Assembly: GCF_021789315.1 (NCBI RefSeq)
Contig: NZ_CP084561.1
Span: 4,464,001 to 4,528,000 of the forward strand
Reading direction: 5' to 3'
DNA length: 64,000 nucleotides
Source of the DNA: Arthrobacter sp. FW305-BF8
GTDB taxonomy: Bacteria; Actinomycetota; Actinomycetes; Actinomycetales; Micrococcaceae
A model generated the notes under the pieces. It was given only the letters and a program-made list of their open reading frames with translations, made no database searches and was not told the DNA's origin. Every line of letters starts with the position of its first letter. Position 1 is the first letter of the stretch. The position numbers were made by a program, and so were the translations under genes. Shown one piece after another: positions 1-9,888 of the stretch.

Positions 1-1
1 C

Positions 2-919
2 TCCTACATCGGGTTTGCCCTGGGTGCTGCCACCGTCTCCGTCCTGCAGGTCACCCTCGGGGAGGCCGCGATGGAGGAATGGGGCTGGAGGCTGCCGTTT
101 CTGGTGGCCGGGCCGCTGGGCCTGATCGCCATCTACTTCCGGAACAAGATCGAGGAGTCCCCCCAGTTCCAGGCAGCCCTGGACGCGCAGGAGTCCGCCG
201 CCGTCAAAGCCGCCGCTGGCGACTCGGCTGTCGCCAAGGGCCCGCTCGGCCTCATAACAACGTACTGGCGTCCGATCGTACTCGCCATGATCCTCGCCGG
301 CGCTGCCAACACCGTTGGTTACGCGCTGACGTCCTACATGCCGACGTACCTGACCGAATCCAAGGGCTATGACCCCGTTCACGGGACATTGCTGACCATT
401 CCGGTGCTGGTGGTGATGGCCCTGTGCATCCCGCTCACCGGCAAGCTTTCGGACCGCATCGGGAGGCGTCCCGTGCTGTGGATCGGCGCCGGAAGCACCG
501 TCCTGTTTGCCGTCCCTGCATTCACCCTGATCGGCATTGGCGAGCTCTGGTCCACGTTGGCGGGCCTGTCACTGGTTGCCTTCCCCGTGACGTTTTATGT
601 GGCTAACCTCGCCTCGGCGCTGCCTGCACTGTTCCCCACCTCAAGCCGCTACAGCGGCATGGGCATCGCCTACAACTTCTCGGTGGCGATCTTCGGCGGG
701 ACAACGCCGTTCGTGATCCAAGGCCTGATCGCGGCCACGGGCGACGACATGGCCCCCGCCTACTACCTGGTGGGCACCTCGGTCATCGGTGCGATTGCCA
801 TCTATTTCCTTCGCGAATCCGCCGGCCGCCCGCTGCCCGGCTCCATGCCCAGCGTGGACACGGAAGCCGAGGCGCAGGAGCTCATCGCCGCCCAGGACAC
901 CAGTCCAGTGCTGCGTTAG
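2..919 (+). CDS. MHS-family MFS transporter (5' end outside window)
   Basis: The reading frame is open from base 2 to the TAG at 917-919, so the N-terminal half lies upstream of the window. An ATG at 71 is internal, because the codons before it continue the same transmembrane segment. The stretch WGWRLPFL followed by a hydrophobic helix and RNKIEESPQF is typical of the metabolite:H+ symporter (ProP/ShiA-like) branch of the major facilitator superfamily. A later GKLSDRIGRRPVLW is the repeated MFS cytoplasmic loop motif, and about seven more membrane helices follow. It is an inner-membrane permease. The substrate cannot be read from sequence; a betaine-type compound is possible given the neighbouring catabolic genes, but that is inference. 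A strong terminator follows. Confidence 0.85.
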   Translation, partial: SYIGFALGAATVSVLQVTLGEAAMEEWGWRLPFLVAGPLGLIAIYFRNKIEESPQFQAALDAQESAAVKAAAGDSAVAKGPLGLITTYWRPIVLAMILAGAANTVGYALTSYMPTYLTESKGYDPVHGTLLTIPVLVVMALCIPLTGKLSDRIGRRPVLWIGAGSTVLFAVPAFTLIGIGELWSTLAGLSLVAFPVTFYVANLASALPALFPTSSRYSGMGIAYNFSVAIFGGTTPFVIQGLIAATGDDMAPAYYLVGTSVIGAIAIYFLRESAGRPLPGSMPSVDTEAEAQELIAAQDTSPVLR

Positions 920-936
920 CCGCGCTTTCCACACAG

Positions 937-977
937 AAGGTGCCCCCGTCGTATGAACGACGGGGGCACCTTCTTTT
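937..977 (+). terminator. Rho-independent terminator after the MHS transporter
   Basis: A 16-bp perfect stem (937-952 with 957-972) encloses the loop ATGA and is followed by CTTTT. It separates the rightward transporter from the leftward opcA gene and may work in both directions, although the T-run is on the + strand. Confidence 0.85.
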
Positions 978-991
978 ATGCCACCTTTTTA

Positions 992-1932
992 TTAGACCAA
1001 CGCCAACAGCGGCGCATCCTCCCAGTCCCGCACCAAATCAAGCGCTCCCAGCACGAGGCCGAAGGTGTCGTCGGGGTCGAGGCGGCGGAGTTCTTCTGCG
1101 AGGCAGTCGCGGAGGCTGCGGCGTGGGAGGGAGATGCGTTGTGCGGGTTGGCCGGGTTGGGTGAGTTCGGCGATGGAGAGGCCGGGGCGGAAGAGTTGGA
1201 CGTCGCCGCTGGTGCGGGTGAGCCGGACGCGGCGGATGCCGGTGCCGGCGGGGTCCGCGACGATGGTGACGGGGGCGTCCAGGGACAGGGTCAGCCAGGC
1301 TGCGAGCAGGATGGTGCTGGGTGAGTCCGAGGCGCCTTCGACCGCGACGGCGGTGACGGGTGAGGTGTCGGCCTGGTCCAGGACGGCGGCGAGTTGGATG
1401 CGCCAGTTCGTCAGCCGGGTCCAGGCGAGGTCGGTGTCGCCGGCTTTGTAGGTGTTCCGGATGTTTTCCAGTGCGACCTGGGGTTCGGCCTCGTTCGCGG
1501 AGTCGGTGATCCGGCGGTGCGCGATCCTCCCGATCGAGGTTTCAGACGCGTTTTTGGGGGCGCCGTGCGGCCACCAGGCCACGATCGGGGCGTCGGGCAG
1601 CAGCAGCGCGGCGACGAGGGATTCGGATTCCTCGGCGAGTTCCCCGAAGCCGCGCAGCACGATGACTTCCGAGGCGCCGGCGTCCCCGCCGACGCGGATC
1701 TGCGCGTCGAGCCGGTTCGGCGCGGACGAGCCGGCGTCGGCGAGCACGATGATCCGGCAGGGGTGTTCGCGGCTGGCCTCGTTCGCGGCCTCGATCGCTT
1801 CCTCTTCGAGCCCGGACTTGGTGACCACCACGAGGGTCAGGACCCGGCCGAGCGCGATCACCCCGCCCTGCTCGCGCAGGGACTGGATCTTCTTGGACAC
1901 CTTCGAGGTGGTGGTGTTGGGCAGGTCTACGA

Positions 1933-1936
<4 letters not shown>
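992..1936 (-). CDS. opcA: Glucose-6-phosphate dehydrogenase assembly protein OpcA
   Basis: A 314-aa protein starting MIVDLPNTTTSKVSKKIQ, the usual N-terminus of actinobacterial and cyanobacterial OpcA. OpcA binds Zwf and is needed for assembly and activity of glucose-6-phosphate dehydrogenase in the cytoplasm. The ATG overlaps the zwf stop codon by four bases (ATGA), and GGAGAAGGCC precedes it, so the two genes are translationally coupled. Length matches the family. No pgl, tal, tkt or pgi follows; the next gene downstream is the convergent transporter. This may therefore be a second zwf-opcA pair rather than the housekeeping pentose-phosphate operon. Confidence 0.93.
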
Positions 1937-3507
<1,571 letters not shown>

Positions 3508-3722
3508 GGTTAATTCAGGGCCTTAGCTCTCAGTGGCGGACGGGCGTCAGTTGCCGATGCGGCAGGGCGCAGCTGGCCACAGGGTATTTGCTCTAAGGCT
3601 GTCACCTGCCCGGGTAGCGCTGAACCACCAAACCGGGCGGCGCCACCCACCCTTTAGGATGGGCGTGCTTCGCGACGGCGAGCCAACGTCCCGGCGTCGT
3701 CGTTGCCAGGCAACAACAAGCG

Positions 3723-4430
3723 TTAGGCTGCGAACAACGCCGTCCGCACGGCCTTCTCAAAGCCGTCGACGTGAACGCGGGCCAGTTCCTCGGCCTGGGC
3801 CTCGTCCCCTTTGATCACCGCTTCAAGCAGGTCGACGTGCTCGTGCACGTGCCGGGAAAGGTTTGGCAAGCGGTCCAGCACCATGCACCAAATGCGCGTC
3901 GCGAGATTGTCGTAGCGGATCAGGACGTCTTCCAGGTGCGGATTCGCTGCTGCGGCATAGATTCCCTGGTGCACCCTGGCGTCCAGCCGCAACGTCTCCA
4001 CCACAGATGCGCTGTCCACATCGAAGGACTCGACCTCCTCCACGATGAGGCGGAGACGCTCACGCGCTGCCGCTGTGGCCACCCGGGCGGCACGGGCGGC
4101 AGCCAGGGGCTCCAGCTGGGCCCTGATTTCCGAGATGAATGCGAGGTCCGTGACCTCCACCCGTGTTGCGAAGGTACCCCGTCTTGGATAAGTCACAACG
4201 AGCCGGTCCACTTCAAGCCGCTTAAGCGCTTCCCTGACCGGGGTGCGCCCGATGCCGAGTTCCTTGGCAATCCCCTCGTCGTACAGCGGATCGCCAGGCC
4301 GGATCTCCAGGGTCAGCAGGCCGTCACGGATACGTTCATAGGCCACATCGGCCAGGGACCTCGAACCTCCGGCCTCCGACACCGCCAAAGCTTCAAACGC
4401 CACCGCTCCGCCTCTCCTATGGGCCAACAT
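3723..4430 (-). CDS. GntR/FCD-family transcriptional regulator
   Basis: A 235-aa DNA-binding protein. An N-terminal winged helix-turn-helix (about residues 25-90, with GIGRTPVREALKRLEVDRLV) is followed by an all-helical FCD ligand-binding domain, including the metal/ligand-type pattern D-x3-H (LRLDARVHQGI) and later histidines. This is the FadR/VanR branch of GntR regulators, usually repressors released by a small organic acid. GAGGT precedes the ATG. It is divergent from purU across an 89-bp gap with the palindrome TGATATATCA, so it most likely controls one-carbon module 1 and itself. The effector is unknown; an intermediate of betaine or one-carbon breakdown is a reasonable guess. Confidence 0.88.
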   Translation of the reverse strand: MLAHRRGGAVAFEALAVSEAGGSRSLADVAYERIRDGLLTLEIRPGDPLYDEGIAKELGIGRTPVREALKRLEVDRLVVTYPRRGTFATRVEVTDLAFISEIRAQLEPLAAARAARVATAAARERLRLIVEEVESFDVDSASVVETLRLDARVHQGIYAAAANPHLEDVLIRYDNLATRIWCMVLDRLPNLSRHVHEHVDLLEAVIKGDEAQAEELARVHVDGFEKAVRTALFAA

Positions 4431-4474
4431 CTATTGACCTCATCCGCACACCAGTATACGCTGACAACCAGCCC

Positions 4475-4484
4475 TGATATATCA
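4475..4484. promoter_or_regulatory. Candidate GntR operator upstream of purU
   Basis: TGATATATCA is a perfect 10-bp palindrome in the short AT-rich gap between the divergent GntR gene and purU. A related CATATATCT lies at 4499-4507. The same core occurs in the inverted repeat between formate dehydrogenase 1 and moeA (12251-12286). AT-rich palindromes of this size are typical GntR/FCD targets. Assignment to the neighbouring regulator is inference. Confidence 0.55.
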
Positions 4485-4519
4485 ATAAGGTGATCAGCCA
4501 TATATCTAAAGGATGCGAC

Positions 4520-5434
4520 ATGACCGTTGTGGACACAGCCACAAAAACCAGGCCGGCTGCGCAGACAGAAGCCTTCAAAGAAACCAACACCGGCAAGTTC
4601 GTGCTCACACTGTCGTGTGTCGAACGTGCCGGCATCGTCCAGGCAGTAACCACATTCCTGTTCGAGCGCGGATTTAACATCGAACAGCACCAGCAGTTCG
4701 ACGACGGCCTCCGCCAGACCCTGCACCTGCGCACGGCCTTCTCGGGAGCCACGGATTTCGATCTGCAGACGCTCGAAGCGGAGTTCCGCCCCATTGCCGA
4801 ACGCTTTGACATGAAGTTCAATGTCCACGACGAGACCAAGCACCGCGTTCTGGTCATGGTGTCGAAGTTCGGTCACTGCCTGAATGACCTGATTTTCCGC
4901 TGGCGTGGCGGCAGCCTCGGCGGGGAGCTGGCCCTGGTGGTTTCCAACCACGAAACGCACCGGGCAATGGCCGAGGCTGCCGGCCTTCCGTTCGTGCACA
5001 TCCCCGTGACTCCGGAAACCAAGCAGGATGCCGAGCGGCGACTGCTGGAGCTCGTGGACGAATACGACATCGACCTCGTCGTCCTGGCCCGGTACATGCA
5101 GGTGCTTTCGGACGACTTGTGCCGGTCCCTCGAGGGCAGGGCCATCAACATCCACCACTCGTTCCTGCCGGGATTCAAGGGCGCGCGCCCCTACCACCAG
5201 GCCTACGACCGCGGCGTGAAGCTGGTGGGCGCAACGGCCCACTACGTAACCGCCGACCTTGATGAGGGCCCAATCATCGAGCAGGAAGTCATCCGCGTGG
5301 ACCACAGCTTCGGTCCGACCACCCTGTCCACCATCGGTCAGGACGCGGAGGCACTGGCCCTGTCGCGAGCCGTCCGCTGGCACTGCGAGCACCGTGTGCT
5401 GATCGACCAGGCCAGCACCATCGTCTTCCGCTAG
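4520..5434 (+). CDS. purU: Formyltetrahydrofolate deformylase (copy 1)
   Basis: A 304-aa enzyme hydrolysing 10-formyl-THF to formate and THF. An N-terminal ACT-type domain (about 18-100; FVLTLSCVERAGIVQAV) precedes a formyltransferase-fold domain with KFGHCLNDLIFRW and the catalytic segment INIHHSFLPGFKGARPYHQA; the conserved Asn-His-Asp set appears in NIHHS and the later TADLDEGPIIEQ. The ATG at 4520 is chosen because AAAGGA lies six bases upstream; an in-frame GTG at 4490 falls inside the regulatory gap. First gene of module 1, it would release THF and formate from the methyl carbon that DMGO loads onto folate. Copy 2 is at 18787. Confidence 0.93.
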   Translation: MTVVDTATKTRPAAQTEAFKETNTGKFVLTLSCVERAGIVQAVTTFLFERGFNIEQHQQFDDGLRQTLHLRTAFSGATDFDLQTLEAEFRPIAERFDMKFNVHDETKHRVLVMVSKFGHCLNDLIFRWRGGSLGGELALVVSNHETHRAMAEAAGLPFVHIPVTPETKQDAERRLLELVDEYDIDLVVLARYMQVLSDDLCRSLEGRAINIHHSFLPGFKGARPYHQAYDRGVKLVGATAHYVTADLDEGPIIEQEVIRVDHSFGPTTLSTIGQDAEALALSRAVRWHCEHRVLIDQASTIVFR

Positions 5435-5489
5435 ACGAGCCAACGTACAGGCCGCGGAAGCCCACTACTTAAATCAGCAGGAGAACCAC

Positions 5490-7982
5490 ATGGCATCAAC
5501 GCCTCGAATCGTCATTATCGGAGCTGGCATCGTCGGCACGAACCTGGCCGACGAACTGGTCGCCCGGGGATGGAACAACATCACAGTGCTGGACCAGGGG
5601 CCTTTGAACATGCCCGGAGGATCCACCTCCCACGCTCCGGGCCTGGTCTTCCAGACCAACCCGTCCAAGACCATGGCAGCTTTCGCCAAGTACACGGTGG
5701 AAAAGCTGCTCTCCCTGACAGAGGACGGCGTCAGCTGCTTCAACCAGGTGGGCGGCCTGGAAGTGGCCACCACCGAAACCAGGCTCGCTGACCTCAAGCG
5801 CAAGCTCGGCTATGCAGCCTCCTGGGGGATCGAAGGACGGATCCTCTCCTCCACCGAGTGCAAGGAGCTCTACCCGCTGCTCAATGATGAAAACATCCTG
5901 GGCGGACTCCACGTGCCAAGCGATGGCCTCGCAAGCGCTGCCCGTGCCGTCCAGCTGCTGATCAAGCGCACCGAAGCCGCAGGCGTCAAATACCGCGGCT
6001 CCACCTCCGTGACGGGCATCGAGCAGTCCGGGGGGCGCGTCACCGGCGTCGAGACCTCCGAAGGCGTCATTCCTGCCGACATCGTCATCTCCTGTGCCGG
6101 CTTCTGGGGCGCGAAGATCGGTGCCATGATCGGCATGGCGGTTCCCTTGCTTCCGCTGGCCCACCAGTACGTGAAGACCACCGCGGTGCCCCAGCTGAGC
6201 GGCCGCAATGAACTGCCGAACGGGGCCACGCTGCCCATCCTGCGCCACCAGGACCAGGACCTCTACTACCGCGAACACGGCGAACGCTACGGCATCGGCT
6301 CCTACGCCCACCGGCCCATGCCCGTCGACGTCGACACCTTGGGCACCTATGCCCCCGAGACCGTCAGCGAACACAACATGCCTTCCCGCCTGGACTTCAC
6401 GCTGGAGGACTTCCTGCCTGCCTGGGAGGCCTCGAAGCAGATTCTTCCCGGACTGGCAGAAAGCGAAATCGAGGATGGCTTCAACGGCATCTTCTCCTTC
6501 ACCCCCGACGGCGGACCGCTCCTTGGCGAGTCCAAGGAACTCGACGGTTTCTATGTCGCAGAGGCCGTCTGGGTGACGCACTCCGCAGGCGTTGCCAAGG
6601 CGATGGCCGAGCTCCTGACCACGGGCAAGTCCGAAACCGACCTGGGCGAATGCGACATCACCCGCTTCGAGGACGTGCAGCTCACCCCCGAGTACGTCAG
6701 CGAGACCTCGCAGCAGAACTTCGTGGAGATCTACGATGTCCTCCACCCGCTCCAGCCCAAGCTCTCCCCTCGCAACCTGCGAGTCAGCCCGTTCCACGCC
6801 CGGCACAAGGAACTCGGAGCCTTCTTCCTGGAGTCCGGCGGGTGGGAGCGGCCATACTGGTTCGAATCAAACGCTGCCCTCCTCAAGGAGATGCCGGCCG
6901 AATGGCTGCCGCCGGCACGGGACGCCTGGTCCAACATGTTCAGCTCCCCCATTGCGGCCGCCGAAGCGTGGAAGACCCGCACGGCGGTGGCCATGTATGA
7001 CATGACGCCACTGAAGCGGCTGGAAGTGTCCGGGCCCGGAGCCCTGAAACTGCTCCAGGAGCTGACGACGGCGGACCTGGACAAGAAGCCCGGCGCGGTC
7101 ACCTACACGCTTCTGCTCGACCACGCCGGCGGCGTGCGGAGCGACATCACCGTCGCCCGCCTGAGCGAGGACACCTTCCAGCTCGGAGCCAACGGCAACA
7201 TCGACACCGCCTACTTCACGCGGGCTGCCCGGCACCAGACGCAAAGCGGGTCCGCTACTGACTGGGTCCAGGTCCGCGACACCACCGGCGGCACCTGCTG
7301 CATCGGACTCTGGGGCCCCCTGGCCCGCGACCTGGTCGGCAAGGTCAGCGACGATGATTTCACCAACGACGGCCTGAAGTACTTCCGGGCAAAGAGCGTC
7401 GTCATCGGCGGGGTCCCGGTCACGGCAATGCGGCTGTCCTATGTGGGCGAGCTCGGCTGGGAGCTTTACACCAGCGCGGACAACGGACAGCGGCTGTGGG
7501 ATGCGCTGTGGCAGGCAGGACAGCCCTTCGGCGTCATCGCGGCCGGACGGGCGGCGTTCAGCTCCCTGCGCCTCGAAAAGGGCTACCGCTCCTGGGGATC
7601 GGACATGACCACGGAGCACGACCCCTTCGAAGCAGGCCTCGGATTCGCCGTCAAGATGGCCAAGGAGAGCTTCATCGGCAAGGGCGCGCTCGAAGGCCGG
7701 ACCGAGGAGGGCTCCGCGCGCCGGCTGCGGTGCCTGACCATCGACGACGGCCGGTCCATTGTCCTGGGCAAGGAGCCCGTGTTCTACAAGGATCAGGCAG
7801 TCGGGTACGTGACCAGCGCAGCCTACGCGTACACGGTGGCCAAACCGATTGCCTACGCCTACCTCCCGGCCACCGTATCGGTGGGCGATTCGGTCGAGAT
7901 TGAATACTTCGGGCGGCGGATCACGGCCTCTGTATCGGAAGAGCCGCTGTACGACCCGAAAATGACCAGGCTCCGCGGCTAA
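5490..7982 (+). CDS. dmgO: Dimethylglycine oxidase (copy 1)
   Basis: An 830-aa bifunctional flavoenzyme converting N,N-dimethylglycine to sarcosine and, with THF, giving 5,10-methylene-THF and H2O2. The N-terminal FAD domain has GAGIVGTNLADEL; His48 in STSHAPG matches the histidine carrying covalent FAD in this family. His225 (LAHQY) and Tyr259 fall at the positions reported as catalytic in the A. globiformis enzyme, which has the same length. The C-terminal GcvT-like half (from about 420) binds folate and keeps Asp552 (GGVRSDITV), the residue implicated in methylene transfer. CAGGAG precedes the ATG. It follows purU and is closed by a strong terminator. Sequence identity to the A. globiformis protein appears very high. 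Confidence 0.96.
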   Translation: MASTPRIVIIGAGIVGTNLADELVARGWNNITVLDQGPLNMPGGSTSHAPGLVFQTNPSKTMAAFAKYTVEKLLSLTEDGVSCFNQVGGLEVATTETRLADLKRKLGYAASWGIEGRILSSTECKELYPLLNDENILGGLHVPSDGLASAARAVQLLIKRTEAAGVKYRGSTSVTGIEQSGGRVTGVETSEGVIPADIVISCAGFWGAKIGAMIGMAVPLLPLAHQYVKTTAVPQLSGRNELPNGATLPILRHQDQDLYYREHGERYGIGSYAHRPMPVDVDTLGTYAPETVSEHNMPSRLDFTLEDFLPAWEASKQILPGLAESEIEDGFNGIFSFTPDGGPLLGESKELDGFYVAEAVWVTHSAGVAKAMAELLTTGKSETDLGECDITRFEDVQLTPEYVSETSQQNFVEIYDVLHPLQPKLSPRNLRVSPFHARHKELGAFFLESGGWERPYWFESNAALLKEMPAEWLPPARDAWSNMFSSPIAAAEAWKTRTAVAMYDMTPLKRLEVSGPGALKLLQELTTADLDKKPGAVTYTLLLDHAGGVRSDITVARLSEDTFQLGANGNIDTAYFTRAARHQTQSGSATDWVQVRDTTGGTCCIGLWGPLARDLVGKVSDDDFTNDGLKYFRAKSVVIGGVPVTAMRLSYVGELGWELYTSADNGQRLWDALWQAGQPFGVIAAGRAAFSSLRLEKGYRSWGSDMTTEHDPFEAGLGFAVKMAKESFIGKGALEGRTEEGSARRLRCLTIDDGRSIVLGKEPVFYKDQAVGYVTSAAYAYTVAKPIAYAYLPATVSVGDSVEIEYFGRRITASVSEEPLYDPKMTRLRG

Positions 7983-8000
7983 CCAGCCCGCAGAGCCCTC

Positions 8001-8061
8001 TGGGGGCACGCAGCCCGGCTCATCCTCGCAACGGGAGCCGGGCTGCGTGCACCCCCCTTTT
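8001..8061 (+). terminator. Strong terminator between dmgO and fchA
   Basis: A 16-bp perfect stem (8006-8021 with 8035-8050), extended by GGGG/CCCC around a one-base bulge, is followed by TTTT at 8058-8061. It lies between dmgO and fchA although both point the same way. So purU-dmgO and fchA-folD-fdhF are probably separate transcripts or linked by partial read-through. Confidence 0.85.
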
Positions 8062-8095
8062 CCGCTCCAGCTTCTACCAGCCCAGGAATGAACAA

Positions 8096-8722
8096 ATGAT
8101 CGGTTCAGAAACAATTAACGACTACCTCGGCAGGCTTGCCGCCCGGCAGCCCACCCCCGGTGGCGGCGCGGCCGCCGCGCTCCACGCGGCGCAGGGAGCG
8201 GCCCTGGTGGCGATGGTGGCAAGATTCAGCACCGGCGGCAAATATGAACAGCACGCAGAGACAACGTCCAGGATCATTGCCGCCGTCGACGAACTCATCG
8301 GCGAAACGCTGGGGCTGGCAGACGCCGACGAAACTGCCTTCAAAGCCGTGATCACCTCTTACAAGCTGCCCGCCACCAGCGACCCCGAGCGTGCAGCGCG
8401 CGCAGCCGCGATCGACGACGCGCTTGGCCAGGCCGCGCAGCCGCCTGCCCGGTTGATCAGGCTCTCAGGTGCCGTCGTGGAACTCGCGACCGAACTTTTG
8501 GATATTGCAAACCCGAACGTCATCAGCGACATTGCAGCAGCAGCCGACGCCGCCAGGGCAGCGGCCACCACCGCCCGCGTCAACATCGACATCAACGTCG
8601 TAGCCATCAAGGACGCCCAGGCGCGCGCCGCACTGGCGGAACAAACAGATGGCATTGAAGAAAAAGTCGTTCTGGCAGCAGACTCGCTCTCACGCCAGGT
8701 ACGGGAAAGGATCCTCCGATGA
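8096..8722 (+). CDS. fchA: Cyclodeaminase/cyclohydrolase (FchA-like methenyl-THF cyclohydrolase)
   Basis: A 208-aa all-helical protein of the formiminotransferase-cyclodeaminase family: YLGRLAARQPTPGGGAAAA near the N-terminus is the family signature and forms the folate site. Stand-alone members in clostridia and methylotrophs interconvert 5,10-methenyl- and 10-formyl-THF (FchA); others deaminate formimino-THF. Next to folD and purU, and without histidine-degradation genes, the cyclohydrolase role is more likely. Its stop overlaps the folD ATG by four bases (ATGA). CAGGAATG lies upstream of the ATG. FolD normally supplies the same activity, so this gene duplicates a step. Confidence 0.82.
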   Translation: MIGSETINDYLGRLAARQPTPGGGAAAALHAAQGAALVAMVARFSTGGKYEQHAETTSRIIAAVDELIGETLGLADADETAFKAVITSYKLPATSDPERAARAAAIDDALGQAAQPPARLIRLSGAVVELATELLDIANPNVISDIAAAADAARAAATTARVNIDINVVAIKDAQARAALAEQTDGIEEKVVLAADSLSRQVRERILR

Positions 8723-9597
8723 CGGCATCCGTGCTTTCCGGCAAGCCCCTCGCCAAACTCATCCAGCAGCAGGCAACTGCCCAGGCCGCGGCACTGGCCG
8801 AAGAAGGCTCACGCCCCACCCTCGCCGTCGTGGTTGCCACCGAGGACAGCTCCACGCACTGGTACGTTCGCTCCATAGAGCGCGCCGCGGAAAACGCCGG
8901 CATCGGCTGCAGGATCATCGACGTCGGCCATGACGCAACCGAACAGGTGCTGATCGCTGTGCTGAAGGACCTCAGCGCAGAAGCTTCCGTCAATGGCATC
9001 ATCCTGCAGACTCCCCTGCCCCCCGGCGTCAAAACCCAGGAGCTGGTCAAGTACATCGCCCCGGAAAAGGACATCGACGGCGCCAACCCGGTGAGCCTCG
9101 GTCTTCTGGCCGTAGGGGAACGTGCGTTCGCGCCGGCCACGGCACGCTCCGTGGTGGAAATCCTGGACCACTTCGAGATCCCGGTGGCCGGGCGCAACGT
9201 GGTGGTGGTGGGCCGTTCCACCGTGGTGGGCAAGCCGTTGTCCCTGCTGCTGCTGCAGAAGGACGCCACCACCACCGTCTGCCACTCGAAGTCCGGCCCG
9301 CTCGGGAAGTACACCAAGGATGCCGACGTCGTGGTTGTTGCCGCGGGCCGCACCGGGTTGCTCACCGGGACCGATGTTTCGGAGCATTCAGTGGTCATTG
9401 ATGTGGGAACCAACGTGCTTTCCGACGGCTCACTCGCCGGCGACGTCGACGAAGCCAGTGTTCGGCCTGTCGCTGCCGCGCTGACGCCCGTCCCCGGCGG
9501 TGTCGGCTCAGTCACCACGGCACTGCTGCTACTGCACACCTCCGAAGCGGCGCGCGAACAGTTCCGTGCAGCCCGGACGCCGGTCCTGGCGCGGTGA
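8719..9597 (+). CDS. folD: Methylene-THF dehydrogenase / methenyl-THF cyclohydrolase
   Basis: A 292-aa bifunctional enzyme oxidising 5,10-methylene-THF with NADP(+) and hydrolysing methenyl-THF to 10-formyl-THF. NGIILQTPLPPG and the later PVPGGVGSVTTALLL are FolD signatures; VVVGRSTVVGKPL is the dinucleotide-binding loop. Coupled to fchA by ATGA and to the next small gene by GTGA. In this cluster it links the methylene-THF made by DMGO to PurU and formate dehydrogenase. One oddity is the residue after the substrate-handling Y-V-R (WYVRSIERAAE), where many FolD proteins have YVRSK; the catalytic lysine position should be checked by alignment. Confidence 0.93.
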   Translation: MTASVLSGKPLAKLIQQQATAQAAALAEEGSRPTLAVVVATEDSSTHWYVRSIERAAENAGIGCRIIDVGHDATEQVLIAVLKDLSAEASVNGIILQTPLPPGVKTQELVKYIAPEKDIDGANPVSLGLLAVGERAFAPATARSVVEILDHFEIPVAGRNVVVVGRSTVVGKPLSLLLLQKDATTTVCHSKSGPLGKYTKDADVVVVAAGRTGLLTGTDVSEHSVVIDVGTNVLSDGSLAGDVDEASVRPVAAALTPVPGGVGSVTTALLLLHTSEAAREQFRAARTPVLAR

Positions 9598-9842
9598 CCG
9601 AGGCAGTCATGGCGCGCAGCACCGCGCCTCAGCCCACCAGCACCAAGGTCGTGGCGGACTGGACTGCGCTCATGCCCGGCGATTTCGTCACCGTACTGGA
9701 GCAGTACACGGTTCCCTACAGCGGCTGGATCGATGACCTGACCGAGGACGGCCGCATCGTGTGGCTGGTCCGCGCCTTCGGGGGTGGCCGCCGCATGTTC
9801 TTCCGTGAGGACGGCTGCATCGTCACGGTTGACGTTCCCTAG
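9594..9842 (+). CDS. Small unknown protein between folD and formate dehydrogenase
   Basis: An 82-aa frame whose GTG overlaps the folD stop (GTGA); an ATG at 9609 would give 77 aa. I do not recognise it. No signal peptide or membrane helix is visible. The body alternates hydrophobic and charged residues (LMPGDFVTVL, YSGWIDDLTEDGRIVWLV, RRMFFREDGCIVTV), which suggests a small beta-barrel such as an SH3-like fold. One Cys is present near the C-terminus. Tight coupling between folD and formate dehydrogenase suggests a role in formate oxidation (accessory, regulatory or stabilising), but this is only positional inference. Confidence 0.7.
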   Translation: MTEAVMARSTAPQPTSTKVVADWTALMPGDFVTVLEQYTVPYSGWIDDLTEDGRIVWLVRAFGGGRRMFFREDGCIVTVDVP

Positions 9843-9888
9843 TCATTGCACCCGCTACTGCCCGGCATAGATTTTTTAAGGAAAGCCA

